A stretch of DNA of 64,000 nucleotides from Acinetobacter bouvetii DSM 14964 = CIP 107468 (GCF_000368865.1 NZ_KB849727.1:672745-736744), one strand, 5' to 3'; numbered from the stretch's first letter, positions 8,221 to 17,433 are shown. Numbers and translations are program-made. The notes: generated from the letters alone by a model not told the origin.

Positions 8221-9423
8221 ATGTCTCGTTTAACTGCTGAAAATATTCATATAATCGAAAGCGATCAAGATGCCATTACGGCTGCCTATCATGTGGCAGA
8301 TTTTGCCTTGGAAGGCCGCAATGGGCGTGATCAAAACCGTCAGCTTCCCTTTGCCGAAATTGATTTATTCAGTCAAAAAGGCTTAGGCGGCATCCGCATT
8401 CCGCAAGCATTCGGCGGCGCGTTTGTTAGCAACAAAACCCTCGCACAAGTCTTCCGTATTTTAAACAAAGCCGACTCCAGTGTCGGGCAAATTCCGCAAA
8501 ATCAAATTGCCCTGCTGAACATGATTGACATCATAGGAACAGCTGAGCAAAAAACCTTTATTTTCAATGAAATTTTAAAAGGAAAGCGCTTGGCCAATGG
8601 CGGCCCTGAACGCAATACCAAAGATACAAAAACCTTAAGCACTTTTTTGCAGATTGAAGATGGCAAATATTTTATAGACGGTGAAAAATTCTATTCAACC
8701 GGCAGCAGTTTTGCGCATTGGCTGGCCATCAAAGCCATTCATCCTGAAGGCCATGTGGTTTTAACCATTGTTGACCGCCAGTCTCCAGGCGTATCTGTAA
8801 TTGATAATTGGGATGGCTTTGGACAGCGCACAACGTCAAGCGGCACGGTTAAACTCAATCATGTTGAAGTGGATGCTTTTTTAATTTTTGATGAACGCAA
8901 ACTGGCGTCGCAGCCGAGTTACCGCGGCGCTTTCTCACAGCTGCTTCAAGTTGCCATTGATGTCGGCATTGCCGAAGCGGCTTTTGCAGATACCGTTGCA
9001 GCCGTCAAAAAAGCGCGGCCTATTGCCGATGCGCAGGTGGAAAAAGCCAGTGAAGAGCATTACACCCTGCAGGAAGTCGGCAAATCTGCTGTGCTGCTGG
9101 ATGCCGCCATCTTGCTGCTGGATGAAGCTGCTGAATATTTAGATGAGCTGGATCTGCTGAAAAATGTCAGTGATGAGCAGGCCGCCAAAGCCTCGATTTT
9201 AGTGGCGGAAGCCAAAGTCTATGCCAATGATGCCGCATTGCAGATCTCTGAAAAACTCTTAGAGCTGGGCGGCAGCCGCTCCAGCTTAAATGTGCACAAT
9301 TTTGACCAGCACTGGCGCAACGCCCGCGTGCATACCCTGCATGACCCAATCCGCTGGAAACTGCATGCTCTAGGCGACTATTACCTGAACCATACCTTGC
9401 CCGCCCGCCACGCTTGGATTTAA
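8221..9423 (+). CDS. sfnB: SfnB-like sulfur-acquisition flavoprotein (acyl-CoA dehydrogenase fold), copy 1
   Basis: A 400-residue protein of the acyl-CoA dehydrogenase/DszC superfamily: an N-terminal helical domain (FAEIDLFSQKGLGGIRIPQAFGG), a middle beta domain (GEKFYSTGSSFAHWLAIKA) and the FGQRTTSSGTVKL segment characteristic of the SfnB group, then a C-terminal helical domain ending HWRNARVHTLHDPIRWK. Members are FMNH2-dependent monooxygenases used to free sulfur from organosulfur compounds when sulfate is short. The frame allows an earlier ATG at 8197, but the ATG at 8221 is better placed after an AGG and matches the usual N-terminus. It is the first gene of the operon; a paralogous copy follows after ten bases. 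Confidence 0.9.
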   Translation: MSRLTAENIHIIESDQDAITAAYHVADFALEGRNGRDQNRQLPFAEIDLFSQKGLGGIRIPQAFGGAFVSNKTLAQVFRILNKADSSVGQIPQNQIALLNMIDIIGTAEQKTFIFNEILKGKRLANGGPERNTKDTKTLSTFLQIEDGKYFIDGEKFYSTGSSFAHWLAIKAIHPEGHVVLTIVDRQSPGVSVIDNWDGFGQRTTSSGTVKLNHVEVDAFLIFDERKLASQPSYRGAFSQLLQVAIDVGIAEAAFADTVAAVKKARPIADAQVEKASEEHYTLQEVGKSAVLLDAAILLLDEAAEYLDELDLLKNVSDEQAAKASILVAEAKVYANDAALQISEKLLELGGSRSSLNVHNFDQHWRNARVHTLHDPIRWKLHALGDYYLNHTLPARHAWI

Positions 9424-9433
9424 GGAGAACACG

Positions 9434-10666
9434 ATGACTTCATTTCAAAATATTGTGCCGTTTAAATCGGGTACTGCCTCTGAAACAGCGCATGCGCATA
9501 TTATTCGCTCTGATGCTGAAGCTTTGGAAATCGCGCAGCGTTTGGCTGAAGAATTCAAACAGACCGCCGTGGCCCGAGATGCACAGCGCATTTTGCCGTT
9601 TGAGGAAATTGAAGCGTACAGCCAATCTGGCTTATGGGCCATTACCGTGCCGAAAGCATACGGCGGCGCCGATGTTTCCAGCTATACCGTCGCGCAAGTC
9701 ATTGCGATAATGAGCGGTGCAGACGGTTCAATCGGCCAAATTCCGCAAAACCACTTTTATGCGCTGGAAGTGCTGCGCAATACCGGGACTGAACAGCAGA
9801 AACAAAAACTGTATGCAGAAGTGCTGCAAGGCGCACGATTTGGCAATGCCTTAGCGGAATTTAAAACCAAAAGCGCATCTCAAAAACAAACCGTAATTTC
9901 ACCCAAAGCGGATGGCTATGAAATCAATGGCGAAAAATTCTACTGCACAGGCAGCCTGTTTGCGCACCGCATTCCCACATTAGTCAAAGATGCGGAGGGC
10001 AATGAGTTTTTAGCTTTTCTTCCGCGTGACAGCCAAGGCTTAGAACTGATTGATGACTGGTCTGGCTTTGGGCAGCGCACCACAGGCAGCGGCACAGTAA
10101 AGTTTCATCGTGTCCCCGTCGCTGCTGAAGATGTCATTCCATTCAGCACCGCTTTTTCTGAACCCACCCTGGTTGGCCCATTTGCGCAGATTATGCATGC
10201 GGCGATTGAAACCGGCATAGCCCGCGCCGCTTTTGAAGAAACCCTTGTCCGTGTCCGTCAAGCCCGCCCATGGATTGATTCTGGTGTCGAACATGCGGCC
10301 GATGACCCGCTGACCAAATTTGAACTTGGACGCATTATTGCCGATGTGCGCGCCAGCGAAGTGTTACTGAAACAGGCCGGACGCTCAATTGATGCTGCCC
10401 GCCCTCAGCCGACTGCTGAAAATGTCGCCAAAGCCTCTTTAGATGTGGCCAAAGTCCGCGCGCACAGCTCAGAAACTGCACTCAAAGCATCTTCCAAGCT
10501 GATTGAACTGGCAGGCAGCCGCGGCAGCCAGCGTGCAGACGGCTTAGACCGATTTTGGCGCAATGCCCGCGTGCATACCCTGCACGATGCCTCACGCTGG
10601 AAATATTATTTTATTGCCAATTATTTGTTAAACGGTGTCCTGCCGCCGCGCAGAGGGACATTGTAA
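9434..10666 (+). CDS. sfnB: SfnB-like sulfur-acquisition flavoprotein, copy 2
   Basis: A 410-residue paralog of the preceding gene, with the same blocks: VPKAYGGADVSSYTVAQV, GEKFYCTGSLFAHRIPTL, FGQRTTGSGTVKF and FWRNARVHTLHDASRWK. The predicted role is again oxidative release of sulfur from a dialkylsulfone- or sulfonate-like substrate, with reduced flavin supplied elsewhere. A strong AAGGAG precedes the ATG. Its stop codon overlaps the start of the next gene (TAATG), suggesting translational coupling. The two copies differ enough to suggest different substrates rather than a fresh duplication. Confidence 0.9.
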   Translation: MTSFQNIVPFKSGTASETAHAHIIRSDAEALEIAQRLAEEFKQTAVARDAQRILPFEEIEAYSQSGLWAITVPKAYGGADVSSYTVAQVIAIMSGADGSIGQIPQNHFYALEVLRNTGTEQQKQKLYAEVLQGARFGNALAEFKTKSASQKQTVISPKADGYEINGEKFYCTGSLFAHRIPTLVKDAEGNEFLAFLPRDSQGLELIDDWSGFGQRTTGSGTVKFHRVPVAAEDVIPFSTAFSEPTLVGPFAQIMHAAIETGIARAAFEETLVRVRQARPWIDSGVEHAADDPLTKFELGRIIADVRASEVLLKQAGRSIDAARPQPTAENVAKASLDVAKVRAHSSETALKASSKLIELAGSRGSQRADGLDRFWRNARVHTLHDASRWKYYFIANYLLNGVLPPRRGTL

Positions 10667-12087
10667 TGACAAATAACCACACTGCAGATACATCAAAACA
10701 AATCATCCTGAATGCCTTTGACATGAATTGTGCAGGCCATATCAATCATGGCCTATGGACGCACCCGCGTGATGAATCGCACCGCTTCAATGAACTCAGC
10801 TATTGGACAGACCTTGCCAAGACCTTGGAACAAGGCCTATTTGACGGCTTATTCATTGCGGACATTACCGGCGTGTATGACGTCTATCAGGGCAATATCG
10901 ACCTGACGTTGAAAGAGTCCATCCAGCTGCCGAGCCATGATCCAAGTACTTTAGTCTCCGCGATGGCAGCCGTGACGGAACATCTCGGCTTTGGCGTCAC
11001 GGTGAATTTAAGCTATGAAACGCCCTATCAATTTGCACGGCGCTTGGCCAGCTTGGATCATCTGACCCAAGGCCGCATTGGCTGGAACATTGTCACCGGC
11101 TATTTAGACAGCGCTGAACGGCTGATTGGACAAAAAGGCCTAAAAGATCATGACCTGCGCTATGAACAAGCCGAAGAGTTTCTAGAACTTTGCTATAAGT
11201 TCTGGGAAGGCTCTTGGGAAGATGATGCCGTGCGCAAAGACAAAACCCGGCGGATTTTCTCTGACCCGGCCAAAGTGCATGCCATTCAGCATCAAGGGCA
11301 GTTTTATCAAAGCCAGGGCGTGTTCCAGGTGTCGCCTTCTCTCCAGCGGACACCAGTACTGTATCAGGCAGGCGCTTCCCCGCGAGGCCTTGCATTTGCC
11401 ACACAGCATGCAGAAGGAATGTTTATCGGCGCAGACAAGCCTGAAAAAATAAAGCAGCAGGTGGATAAAATCCGCGCCCAAGCGCTGGAACAAGGCCGTG
11501 ACCCGCATGCCATCAAGCTGTTTGTCGGCATCAGCGTGGTAACGGCAGAAACCGATGAACTGGCGCAGGAGAAGCTGGCTGAATATATCCGCTATGCCAG
11601 CCCGGAAGCTGGCCTCGCGCATTTTTCCAGCTCGGTCGGCATGGACCTGAGCAAATTTTCAGATGATGAAGCGATTCCTTATCAGAAAACCAACAGCATT
11701 GCCTCAGTCAACAGCAAATTCAAAGAACAGAAAATCACACCAAAGGATTTAAAGGCGCAGCTCAAACTCGGCGGGCGCTACCCCCTGATTGTCGGCAGCG
11801 GCGCTTCGGTTGCCGAGCAGCTTATTGATCTATTGGATGAGACTGGAGTCGACGGCTTTAACCTCACCCGCACGGTTGCGCCAGAATCACATCAGGATTT
11901 TATCCGTTGGGTCATTCCAGAGCTGCAGCAGCGCGGGCGCTACAAAACTGAGTATGCGCATGGCAGCTTGCGCAACAAGCTGTTCCAAAACGGCAACCGC
12001 CTGTCTGCTCCGCACCCTGCTGACCAATACCGGTTGCACAGCGCAGCGCAAAAGCTGGCGCCGCAATCTGCCGAGCACACTGAATAA
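10666..12087 (+). CDS. LLM-class flavin-dependent monooxygenase (NtaA/SnaA/DszA type)
   Basis: A 473-residue bacterial-luciferase-like monooxygenase. Early residues NAFDMNCAGHINHGLW and the block TQGRIGWNIVTGYLDSAE are typical of the NtaA/SnaA/DszA/DmoA branch, which oxidises sulfones, dimethyl sulfide or aminopolycarboxylates using FMNH2 from a separate reductase. The frame runs on upstream inside the previous gene, but the ATG at 10666 overlapping the TAA of sfnB copy 2, preceded by GAGGGA, is the likely start and gives the usual length. Context points to C-S bond cleavage under sulfur limitation. The exact substrate is not visible. Confidence 0.9.
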   Translation: MTNNHTADTSKQIILNAFDMNCAGHINHGLWTHPRDESHRFNELSYWTDLAKTLEQGLFDGLFIADITGVYDVYQGNIDLTLKESIQLPSHDPSTLVSAMAAVTEHLGFGVTVNLSYETPYQFARRLASLDHLTQGRIGWNIVTGYLDSAERLIGQKGLKDHDLRYEQAEEFLELCYKFWEGSWEDDAVRKDKTRRIFSDPAKVHAIQHQGQFYQSQGVFQVSPSLQRTPVLYQAGASPRGLAFATQHAEGMFIGADKPEKIKQQVDKIRAQALEQGRDPHAIKLFVGISVVTAETDELAQEKLAEYIRYASPEAGLAHFSSSVGMDLSKFSDDEAIPYQKTNSIASVNSKFKEQKITPKDLKAQLKLGGRYPLIVGSGASVAEQLIDLLDETGVDGFNLTRTVAPESHQDFIRWVIPELQQRGRYKTEYAHGSLRNKLFQNGNRLSAPHPADQYRLHSAAQKLAPQSAEHTE

Positions 12088-12123
12088 ACACATTACACAG
12101 ACTTAAAAATTTCGAGGAAACCT

Positions 12124-12954
12124 ATGGCGCTTAATTCAAAATCCAAACTGACATTGATCGGCGCAATTGCAGCCGTCTTGATTATCGGACTGCTGGTTTG
12201 GAATCATCAGAAAAAATCAGTTGCAGATGAATTGGTGATTGGCATCAGCCCATCATTTGCCAAACCGCTGCAGGCGGCTGCAGAAGAAGCTAAACAGCAA
12301 GGGCTGAATGTCAAATTGGTGGAATTTTCCGATTGGAATACCCCCAATATTACTTTAGATCATGGCGATATAGACGCCAACTTTTTCCAGCATCAGCCAT
12401 TTTTAGACAATGCAAAAAAAGAAACTGATTTTAAAATCAAAGCCTTTGATGTCGGCGCTGCCACACATGTGGGCCTGTATTCAAAAAAAGTTAAAAGCTT
12501 TGACGAACTTCAGCAAAATGCAAAAGTTGTCATTCCAAATGACCCTGTTAACCAAGGCCGCGCCCTGCAGCTGCTGCAGCAAGCCAAACTGATTACGCTG
12601 AAACAGCCGGATAACTTCCTGTCTGGTGTAAATGATATTGCTGAAAATCCGAAAAAACTGCAGTTTATTGAAGTTGAAGGCCCGCAAACTGCCCGCGCTA
12701 TTGACGATGCCGACTTGGCTTTTGGCTACCCGCATTACTTGCGTCTGGCCAAAACGGCAGATCCGGAAAGCGCATTGCTGTTTGACTCTAATACTGACAA
12801 ACGCTTTGCCATTTTATTTGCGGTGCGTGACGACTACCAAGACACCAACGGCAAGCTGCGCAAATTTGTTGATATTTACCAAAATTCTCCAAAAGTAAAA
12901 CAGGCGCTGGATGCTGACTTTGGCGCAAAACTTTGGTTCCCAGGCTGGAAATAA
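12124..12954 (+). CDS. MetQ/NlpA-family substrate-binding protein, copy 1
   Basis: A 276-residue periplasmic binding protein of the MetQ/NlpA (lipoprotein 9) family. An N-terminal hydrophobic helix (residues 9-26) has no lipobox Cys, so it is probably held by an uncleaved membrane anchor. The mature part contains the family blocks EFSDWNTPN, GDIDANFFQHQPFLD, VIPNDPVNQGRALQLL and EVEGPQTARAI. With the downstream ATPase and permease it forms an ABC importer; in this operon the cargo is more likely an organosulfur compound than methionine itself. GAGGAAAC precedes the ATG. Confidence 0.92.
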   Translation: MALNSKSKLTLIGAIAAVLIIGLLVWNHQKKSVADELVIGISPSFAKPLQAAAEEAKQQGLNVKLVEFSDWNTPNITLDHGDIDANFFQHQPFLDNAKKETDFKIKAFDVGAATHVGLYSKKVKSFDELQQNAKVVIPNDPVNQGRALQLLQQAKLITLKQPDNFLSGVNDIAENPKKLQFIEVEGPQTARAIDDADLAFGYPHYLRLAKTADPESALLFDSNTDKRFAILFAVRDDYQDTNGKLRKFVDIYQNSPKVKQALDADFGAKLWFPGWK

Positions 12955-12964
12955 GGGTTGCACG

Positions 12965-13801
12965 ATGCCAAGTTTACTCCGCAAAAACCGTAAAATTTGG
13001 ACAATCGCCATTGCGGCGGCTGTCCTCGCGCTCAGCCTCATTGCTTACCGCTGGTCAACGCAGCACACGCAGCGCAATACGCTGAAAATCGGCATTAGTC
13101 CGCCCTATGCTGAACTGCTGCAAAGTGTCGCGGATGACCTTAAACCGCAAGGCATCCATGTGGAGCTGATTGAATTCTCCGACTGGCAAGCGCCAAATGT
13201 TGCCGTGCAAAATGGCGATATTGACGCCAACTTTTTCCAGCAAAGCGTGTTTCTTGCCAATGCAGTGCAGCAAACCGGCTATAAGCTGCATGCTTTTGCC
13301 ACAGGTAGCGGCAGCCATGTTGGCCTGTATTCCAAACACTATAAAACACTGGACGCACTGCCGCAAAAAGCGCGCGTGGTCATACCAAGCGACCCGGTCA
13401 ATTCCGCCCGCGCTTTAATTCTATTGAATCGCGCCGGACTGATTCAGCTCAAAGATATCAAGAATGAACATTCAACCCTTGCCGATATTGTTTCCAACCC
13501 GAAACTGCTGCAGTTCCTTGAAGTTGAAGGCCCGCAAACTGCGCTCGCCTATGACGATGCCGATTTAATCTTTGGCTTTCCGCATTACTTAAACATGGCA
13601 AAAAAAGCGGACCCGCACAGCGCGCTGTTTTTAGACCCGATTGATAAAAAATACGCGATCCTTTTTGTCACGCGCAAAGACTATGCGGATGAAAACCAAA
13701 AATTGGCCGCCTTTGTCAGCACCTTTCAGAACTCTGAAAAAGTGAAAGCGATTTTAGACCGCGACTTTGGCAAAGGCATGTGGTTTGCAGGCTGGAAATA
13801 A
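12965..13801 (+). CDS. MetQ/NlpA-family substrate-binding protein, copy 2
   Basis: A 278-residue paralog of the previous gene with the same order of blocks (EFSDWQAPN, GDIDANFFQQSVFL, VIPSDPVNSARALILL, EVEGPQTALAYDDAD). It also starts with a hydrophobic anchor (residues 11-27) and lacks a lipobox. I chose the ATG at 12965 because AAGGG lies eight bases upstream; an upstream in-frame start overlaps the previous gene and would add residues before the anchor. Two receptors for one transporter suggest a widened substrate range. Confidence 0.92.
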   Translation: MPSLLRKNRKIWTIAIAAAVLALSLIAYRWSTQHTQRNTLKIGISPPYAELLQSVADDLKPQGIHVELIEFSDWQAPNVAVQNGDIDANFFQQSVFLANAVQQTGYKLHAFATGSGSHVGLYSKHYKTLDALPQKARVVIPSDPVNSARALILLNRAGLIQLKDIKNEHSTLADIVSNPKLLQFLEVEGPQTALAYDDADLIFGFPHYLNMAKKADPHSALFLDPIDKKYAILFVTRKDYADENQKLAAFVSTFQNSEKVKAILDRDFGKGMWFAGWK

Positions 13802-13812
13802 GGAGAATGACC

Positions 13813-14883
13813 ATGGTTAGTTTTGGCGCACATACGGAATTTTCCGTTCCCTATATTAAAATCCGCAACCTGAATAAATATTATACTGTTCAAGGAACAC
13901 AGGTCCATGCATTGAAGGATATCAATTTAGATATTCCTAAAGGCTCCATTTTCGGCATTATCGGCAAAAGCGGCGCAGGCAAATCCTCCCTGATCCGCAC
14001 ACTGAATGGTTTGGAAAGCGTGAGTGACGGCAGTATTCATATTCACCAGCAAGATTTAGCTCAGCTCAATCACGCAGAGCTGATTCAGCTGCGTCAAAAA
14101 ACCGGCATGATCTTTCAGCACTTCAATTTAATGTCAGCCAAAACAGTCTATGAAAATGTCGCGCTGCCGTTAAAAGTCGCGTCCTATCCGAAAGATCAGA
14201 TTGATGCGCGTGTCAATGAAGTGCTCAATTTAGTTGGACTGAGCAATAAAGCTGACAGTTACCCCTCTCAGCTGTCCGGCGGTCAGAAACAGCGTGTCGG
14301 CATTGCCCGCGCGCTGGTGCATCACCCGGAAGTGCTGCTGTGTGATGAAGCAACCTCTGCGCTTGACCCGGAAAGCACCTCGGTTGTCCTGTCTTTACTG
14401 AAAGAAATTAATCAGACGTTAGGTATTACCATTGTACTCATCACCCATGAAATGCAGGTGATCCGTGAAATCTGCGATCAGGTCGTGGTGATTGATCACG
14501 GTGAAATTGCAGAATCAGGCCAAGTCTGGTCAGTGTTTTCATCACCGCAGCAAAAAATCACGCAGGAATTGCTGAATCTGGAACAGCTGGATCTTCCGAT
14601 TGATTATCTGCCGGACATACAGCCAGACAGCGCTTACAGCATTTTAAAATTGCGCTATGAATCTGCCGTTGATCAATCCCCCAATTTAAAGACGATTTTT
14701 GAACAGTTTGATGCGCCTGTGCATTTACTGCAAAGCCATGTCGATACCATTCAAAACTATCTGATTGGTTCATTCATTATTGCTTTGAAGCAAACCGATG
14801 CTGATTTCAACGCATTGTCTGCCAAATTAAAACCGTCTATTGCACAGCTGGAGGTGCTGGGTTATGCAAAATCAGCTTATTGA
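13813..14883 (+). CDS. metN: MetN-like ABC transporter ATPase
   Basis: A 356-residue ATPase. The Walker A motif is GKSGAGKSS, the signature LSGGQKQR, Walker B VLLCDEATSALDPES and the switch His in LITHEMQ. A C-terminal extension of about 100 residues corresponds to the NIL domain that lets substrate inhibit methionine importers from inside. The ATG at 13813 is set by AGGAG seven bases upstream; two earlier in-frame ATGs are too close to or before it. It overlaps the permease start by 20 bases. Together with metI and the two binding proteins it forms the operon's importer. Confidence 0.93.
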   Translation: MVSFGAHTEFSVPYIKIRNLNKYYTVQGTQVHALKDINLDIPKGSIFGIIGKSGAGKSSLIRTLNGLESVSDGSIHIHQQDLAQLNHAELIQLRQKTGMIFQHFNLMSAKTVYENVALPLKVASYPKDQIDARVNEVLNLVGLSNKADSYPSQLSGGQKQRVGIARALVHHPEVLLCDEATSALDPESTSVVLSLLKEINQTLGITIVLITHEMQVIREICDQVVVIDHGEIAESGQVWSVFSSPQQKITQELLNLEQLDLPIDYLPDIQPDSAYSILKLRYESAVDQSPNLKTIFEQFDAPVHLLQSHVDTIQNYLIGSFIIALKQTDADFNALSAKLKPSIAQLEVLGYAKSAY

Positions 14884-15523
14884 TTTATTAGTGACTGGCC
14901 TGATCGACACCCTCTTGATGGTTGGGTCTTCGGCCATTCTGGCGTTTTTAATTGGCCTGCCGTTGGCTATTCTGCTGGTTATCAGCTCTGAACATGGCAT
15001 CTACCCATCTAAAGGCATTAACCAAAGCTTAGGATGGATCGTGAACGTAACGCGCTCTGTGCCATTTTTAATTTTGATGGTTGCGCTGATTCCCCTGACC
15101 CGCTGGATTGTCGGCACCAGTTATGGCGTTTGGGCCGCCGTTGTGCCGCTGACTTTAGCTGCGACGCCATTTTTTGCCCGTATCGCTGAAGTCAGCCTGC
15201 GCGAAGTGGATCATGGCCTGATTGAAGCCGCGCAAGCCATCGGCTGCAACCGCAAGCAAATTATCTGGCATGTGCTGCTGCCTGAAGCGCTGCCGGGCAT
15301 TGTCGCAGGCTTTACCGTCACCCTCGTCACCATGATTAATTCATCTGCCATTGCAGGCGCAATTGGCGCAGGCGGCTTGGGCGATATTGCCTACCGTTAT
15401 GGCTATCAGCGCTTTGATATGCACATCATGCTGGCGGTGATTGTGGTGCTGGTCATTTTAGTCATGCTGGTGCAGGCTGCCGGAGATACCATTTCCGCAC
15501 AGCTGGATAAGCGCAAGATTTGA
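14864..15523 (+). CDS. metI: MetI-like ABC transporter permease
   Basis: A 219-residue inner-membrane permease with about five hydrophobic segments and the EAA loop (EAAQAIGCNRKQIIWHVLLPEALPG) that docks on the ATPase. It starts inside the end of metN at an ATG preceded by GGAGGTG, so the two are translationally coupled. It is the last gene of the operon. Length and topology match MetI. Confidence 0.93.
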   Translation: MQNQLIDLLVTGLIDTLLMVGSSAILAFLIGLPLAILLVISSEHGIYPSKGINQSLGWIVNVTRSVPFLILMVALIPLTRWIVGTSYGVWAAVVPLTLAATPFFARIAEVSLREVDHGLIEAAQAIGCNRKQIIWHVLLPEALPGIVAGFTVTLVTMINSSAIAGAIGAGGLGDIAYRYGYQRFDMHIMLAVIVVLVILVMLVQAAGDTISAQLDKRKI

Positions 15524-15558
15524 GCCTAACGTATTTGCCTGCTCCCGCAGCTCAACCA

Positions 15559-15581
15559 AGCCATGACTTTGTCATGGCTTT
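15559..15581 (+). terminator. Stem-loop after the sulfur operon
   Basis: AGCCATGAC pairs perfectly with GTCATGGCT around TTT. Only a short T-run follows, so termination strength is uncertain. Confidence 0.65.
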
Positions 15582-15629
15582 CATGTAAAATCATCGGCAA
15601 TTTTTATATAACACTGTGTGAGTCATTTC

Positions 15630-16721
15630 ATGGGTTTTAATTGCGGTATTGTCGGCTTGCCGAACGTTGGTAAATCTACACTTTTCAATGCATTGACTAA
15701 AGCTGCGATTGCTGCAGAAAACTTCCCATTCTGTACCATCGAACCAAACACAGGCATCGTGCCTGTACCTGACCCACGATTGGATAAACTGACTGCTATT
15801 GTTAAACCGCAGCGCGTCATCCCAACCACGATGGAATTCGTCGACATCGCAGGCCTTGTAGCCGGCGCATCTAAAGGCGAAGGCTTGGGCAACCAGTTCC
15901 TTGCAAATATCCGTGAAACCGATGCAATTGCTCATGTAGTGCGCTGTTTTGAAGATGAAAACGTGATTCACGTAAATGGCAAAATTGACCCGCTGGACGA
16001 TATTGCCACCATCAACACAGAACTGGCGCTGGCTGACTTAGATACAATTACTAAAGCAATCACACGTTTAGCAAAATCTGCCAAAGGCGGCGACAAAGAC
16101 GCGATTGCAACCAAAGCGGTTTTAGACAAGATCTTGCCTTTACTTGAAGAAGGCAAACCTGCCCGCGCTGCGGACTTAGACGATGATGAACGCAAGCTAG
16201 TACGCGGTTTCGGCTTAATGACTTTAAAACCGACAATGTACATTGCCAACGTGGCGGAAGACGGTTTTGAAAACAACCCTCACCTTGATGCTGTAAAAAA
16301 GTTAGCTGCTGAAGAAAATGCAATTGTGGTGCCGCTGTGCAACCAAATTGAAGCTGAAATTTCATTGCTTGAAGATGAAGACCGTGCTGAATTCTTAGAA
16401 GCTTTAGGTATGGCAGAACCAGGCTTAAATGTCGTAATCCGCGCAGGTTATGGCTTACTTGGCCTGCAAACATACTTTACGGCTGGCGTACAGGAAGTCC
16501 GCGCTTGGACAGTTAAAATTGGCGCAACGGCACCGCAAGCGGCTGGCGTTATTCACACTGACTTCGAAAAAGGCTTTATCCGCGCTGAATGCATAGCGTA
16601 TGATGACTTTGTTCAGTACAACGGTGAAGCTGGCGCGAAAGAGGCTGGCAAATGGCGTTTAGAAGGCAAAACATATATCGTTCAAGACGGTGATGTATTG
16701 CACTTCCGTTTTAACGTTTAA
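15630..16721 (+). CDS. ychF: Redox-responsive ATPase/GTPase YchF
   Basis: A 363-residue Obg-family P-loop protein. The G1 motif GLPNVGKST lies near residues 8-16, with a TGS-like C-terminal domain ending [21 protein letters not shown]. The NxxE specificity motif (NQIE) is the YchF form, which favours ATP over GTP. The family binds ribosomes and is linked to oxidative-stress control. The ATG at 15630 gives the conserved N-terminus [16 protein letters not shown]; four upstream in-frame codons are probably not translated. It is a single-gene unit with its own terminator. Confidence 0.96.
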   Translation: MGFNCGIVGLPNVGKSTLFNALTKAAIAAENFPFCTIEPNTGIVPVPDPRLDKLTAIVKPQRVIPTTMEFVDIAGLVAGASKGEGLGNQFLANIRETDAIAHVVRCFEDENVIHVNGKIDPLDDIATINTELALADLDTITKAITRLAKSAKGGDKDAIATKAVLDKILPLLEEGKPARAADLDDDERKLVRGFGLMTLKPTMYIANVAEDGFENNPHLDAVKKLAAEENAIVVPLCNQIEAEISLLEDEDRAEFLEALGMAEPGLNVVIRAGYGLLGLQTYFTAGVQEVRAWTVKIGATAPQAAGVIHTDFEKGFIRAECIAYDDFVQYNGEAGAKEAGKWRLEGKTYIVQDGDVLHFRFNV

Positions 16722-16731
16722 ACCCAATTGG

Positions 16732-16757
16732 AAAAGCCAGCGTTAAGCTGGCTTTTT
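16732..16757 (+). terminator. Terminator after ychF
   Basis: AAAAGCCAG pairs with CTGGCTTTT, followed by more T. Confidence 0.9.
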
Positions 16758-17031
16758 TATTTTCAAAATTTTTGCATTGCCCATCTTTCATAAACGCTGC
16801 GATGCGCAGCATGTGCGTTCGTTATGCTAGATTCTTTTCTTTCTATGTTCTGCGGTATTTTGATTAAAATTCATAAAAAATGATGCTCTTTGATTAATTT
16901 TCTGATTGTTATTTTTTGATCAATACAAGCTTAAATCCTGCTTAAAATCTCAAAAAAACCCACAATTTCACTGCAGTTGATTGCGTTTCAGCAACCGCAT
17001 TGCAACTGAATCATGAATCATATTTGCCTAA
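16758..17031. other. Intergenic region before the small secreted protein gene
   Basis: About 270 bases. No gene seen; probably holds the promoter of the gene at 17075. Confidence 0.4.
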
Positions 17032-17063
17032 TTTGGAAACAGGCGCTGATGCCTGTTTCCAAA
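17032..17063 (+). promoter_or_regulatory. Perfect 13-bp hairpin in the 5' leader of the gene at 17075
   Basis: TTTGGAAACAGGC and GCCTGTTTCCAAA are separated by GCTGAT. It ends 11 bases before the ATG at 17075, exactly where a ribosome site would lie, and no T-run follows. Placement suggests control of translation or mRNA stability rather than termination. Confidence 0.6.
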
Positions 17064-17074
17064 GAATAACAGCA

Positions 17075-17380
17075 ATGAAAAAACTCAGCACAATCCTGAC
17101 TGCAGCAATCCTCACCATGCTTAGCGCAACAGCATTTGCATGCCCTAAAGGAACAACCGCTACCGGCGGCACAGGCCCCAATCATAAAGGCGGCACCTGT
17201 GTTCCAGCCAAAATGCATGCCGCTAAACCGCATGAAAAAGCCAAAAGCCAGGCTGCTAAAGAACACGCCAATATGATGAAACCTGCAGAGCAAAATATGC
17301 ACAATGCCAATATGAAAATGAACAAGCCGGCAACAGATATGAATAAAACCCATACCGAGATGAATAAGACCAAACCATAA
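17075..17380 (+). CDS. Small secreted Lys/Met/His-rich protein
   Basis: A 101-residue protein with a clear Sec signal peptide (MKKLSTILTAAILTMLSATAFA, cleavage near residue 22). The mature part has two cysteines about 22 residues apart, with a Gly-rich segment between them (GGTGPNHKGG), and then a tail of repeated Met/Asn/Lys/His (MHNANMKMNKPATDMNK, TEMNKTKP). Met- and His-rich periplasmic tails sometimes bind copper, but no family could be named. The ATG is chosen because it starts the signal peptide; the frame continues upstream for 25 codons through the leader hairpin, which is unlikely to be coding. Gene unit ends at a strong terminator. Confidence 0.8.
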   Translation: MKKLSTILTAAILTMLSATAFACPKGTTATGGTGPNHKGGTCVPAKMHAAKPHEKAKSQAAKEHANMMKPAEQNMHNANMKMNKPATDMNKTHTEMNKTKP

Positions 17381-17384
17381 GGTT

Positions 17385-17415
17385 AAAAAAGCCGGTTCAA
17401 TAAACCGGCTTTTTT
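17385..17415. terminator. Bidirectional terminator
   Basis: AAAAAAGCCGGTT pairs with AACCGGCTTTTTT between two convergent genes. Confidence 0.92.
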
Positions 17416-17433
17416 ATCATTCAGCTTTTTAAA

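Noticed and set aside
11093..11622. Two long antisense frames (103 and 146 codons) opposite the LLM monooxygenase gene
   Set aside because: They overlap a well-supported conserved gene and have no ribosome site or family resemblance; mirror effects of its codon use.
16060..16473. 137-codon antisense frame within ychF
   Set aside because: Shadow of a highly conserved gene; sequence is Gln/Leu-rich and not protein-like.
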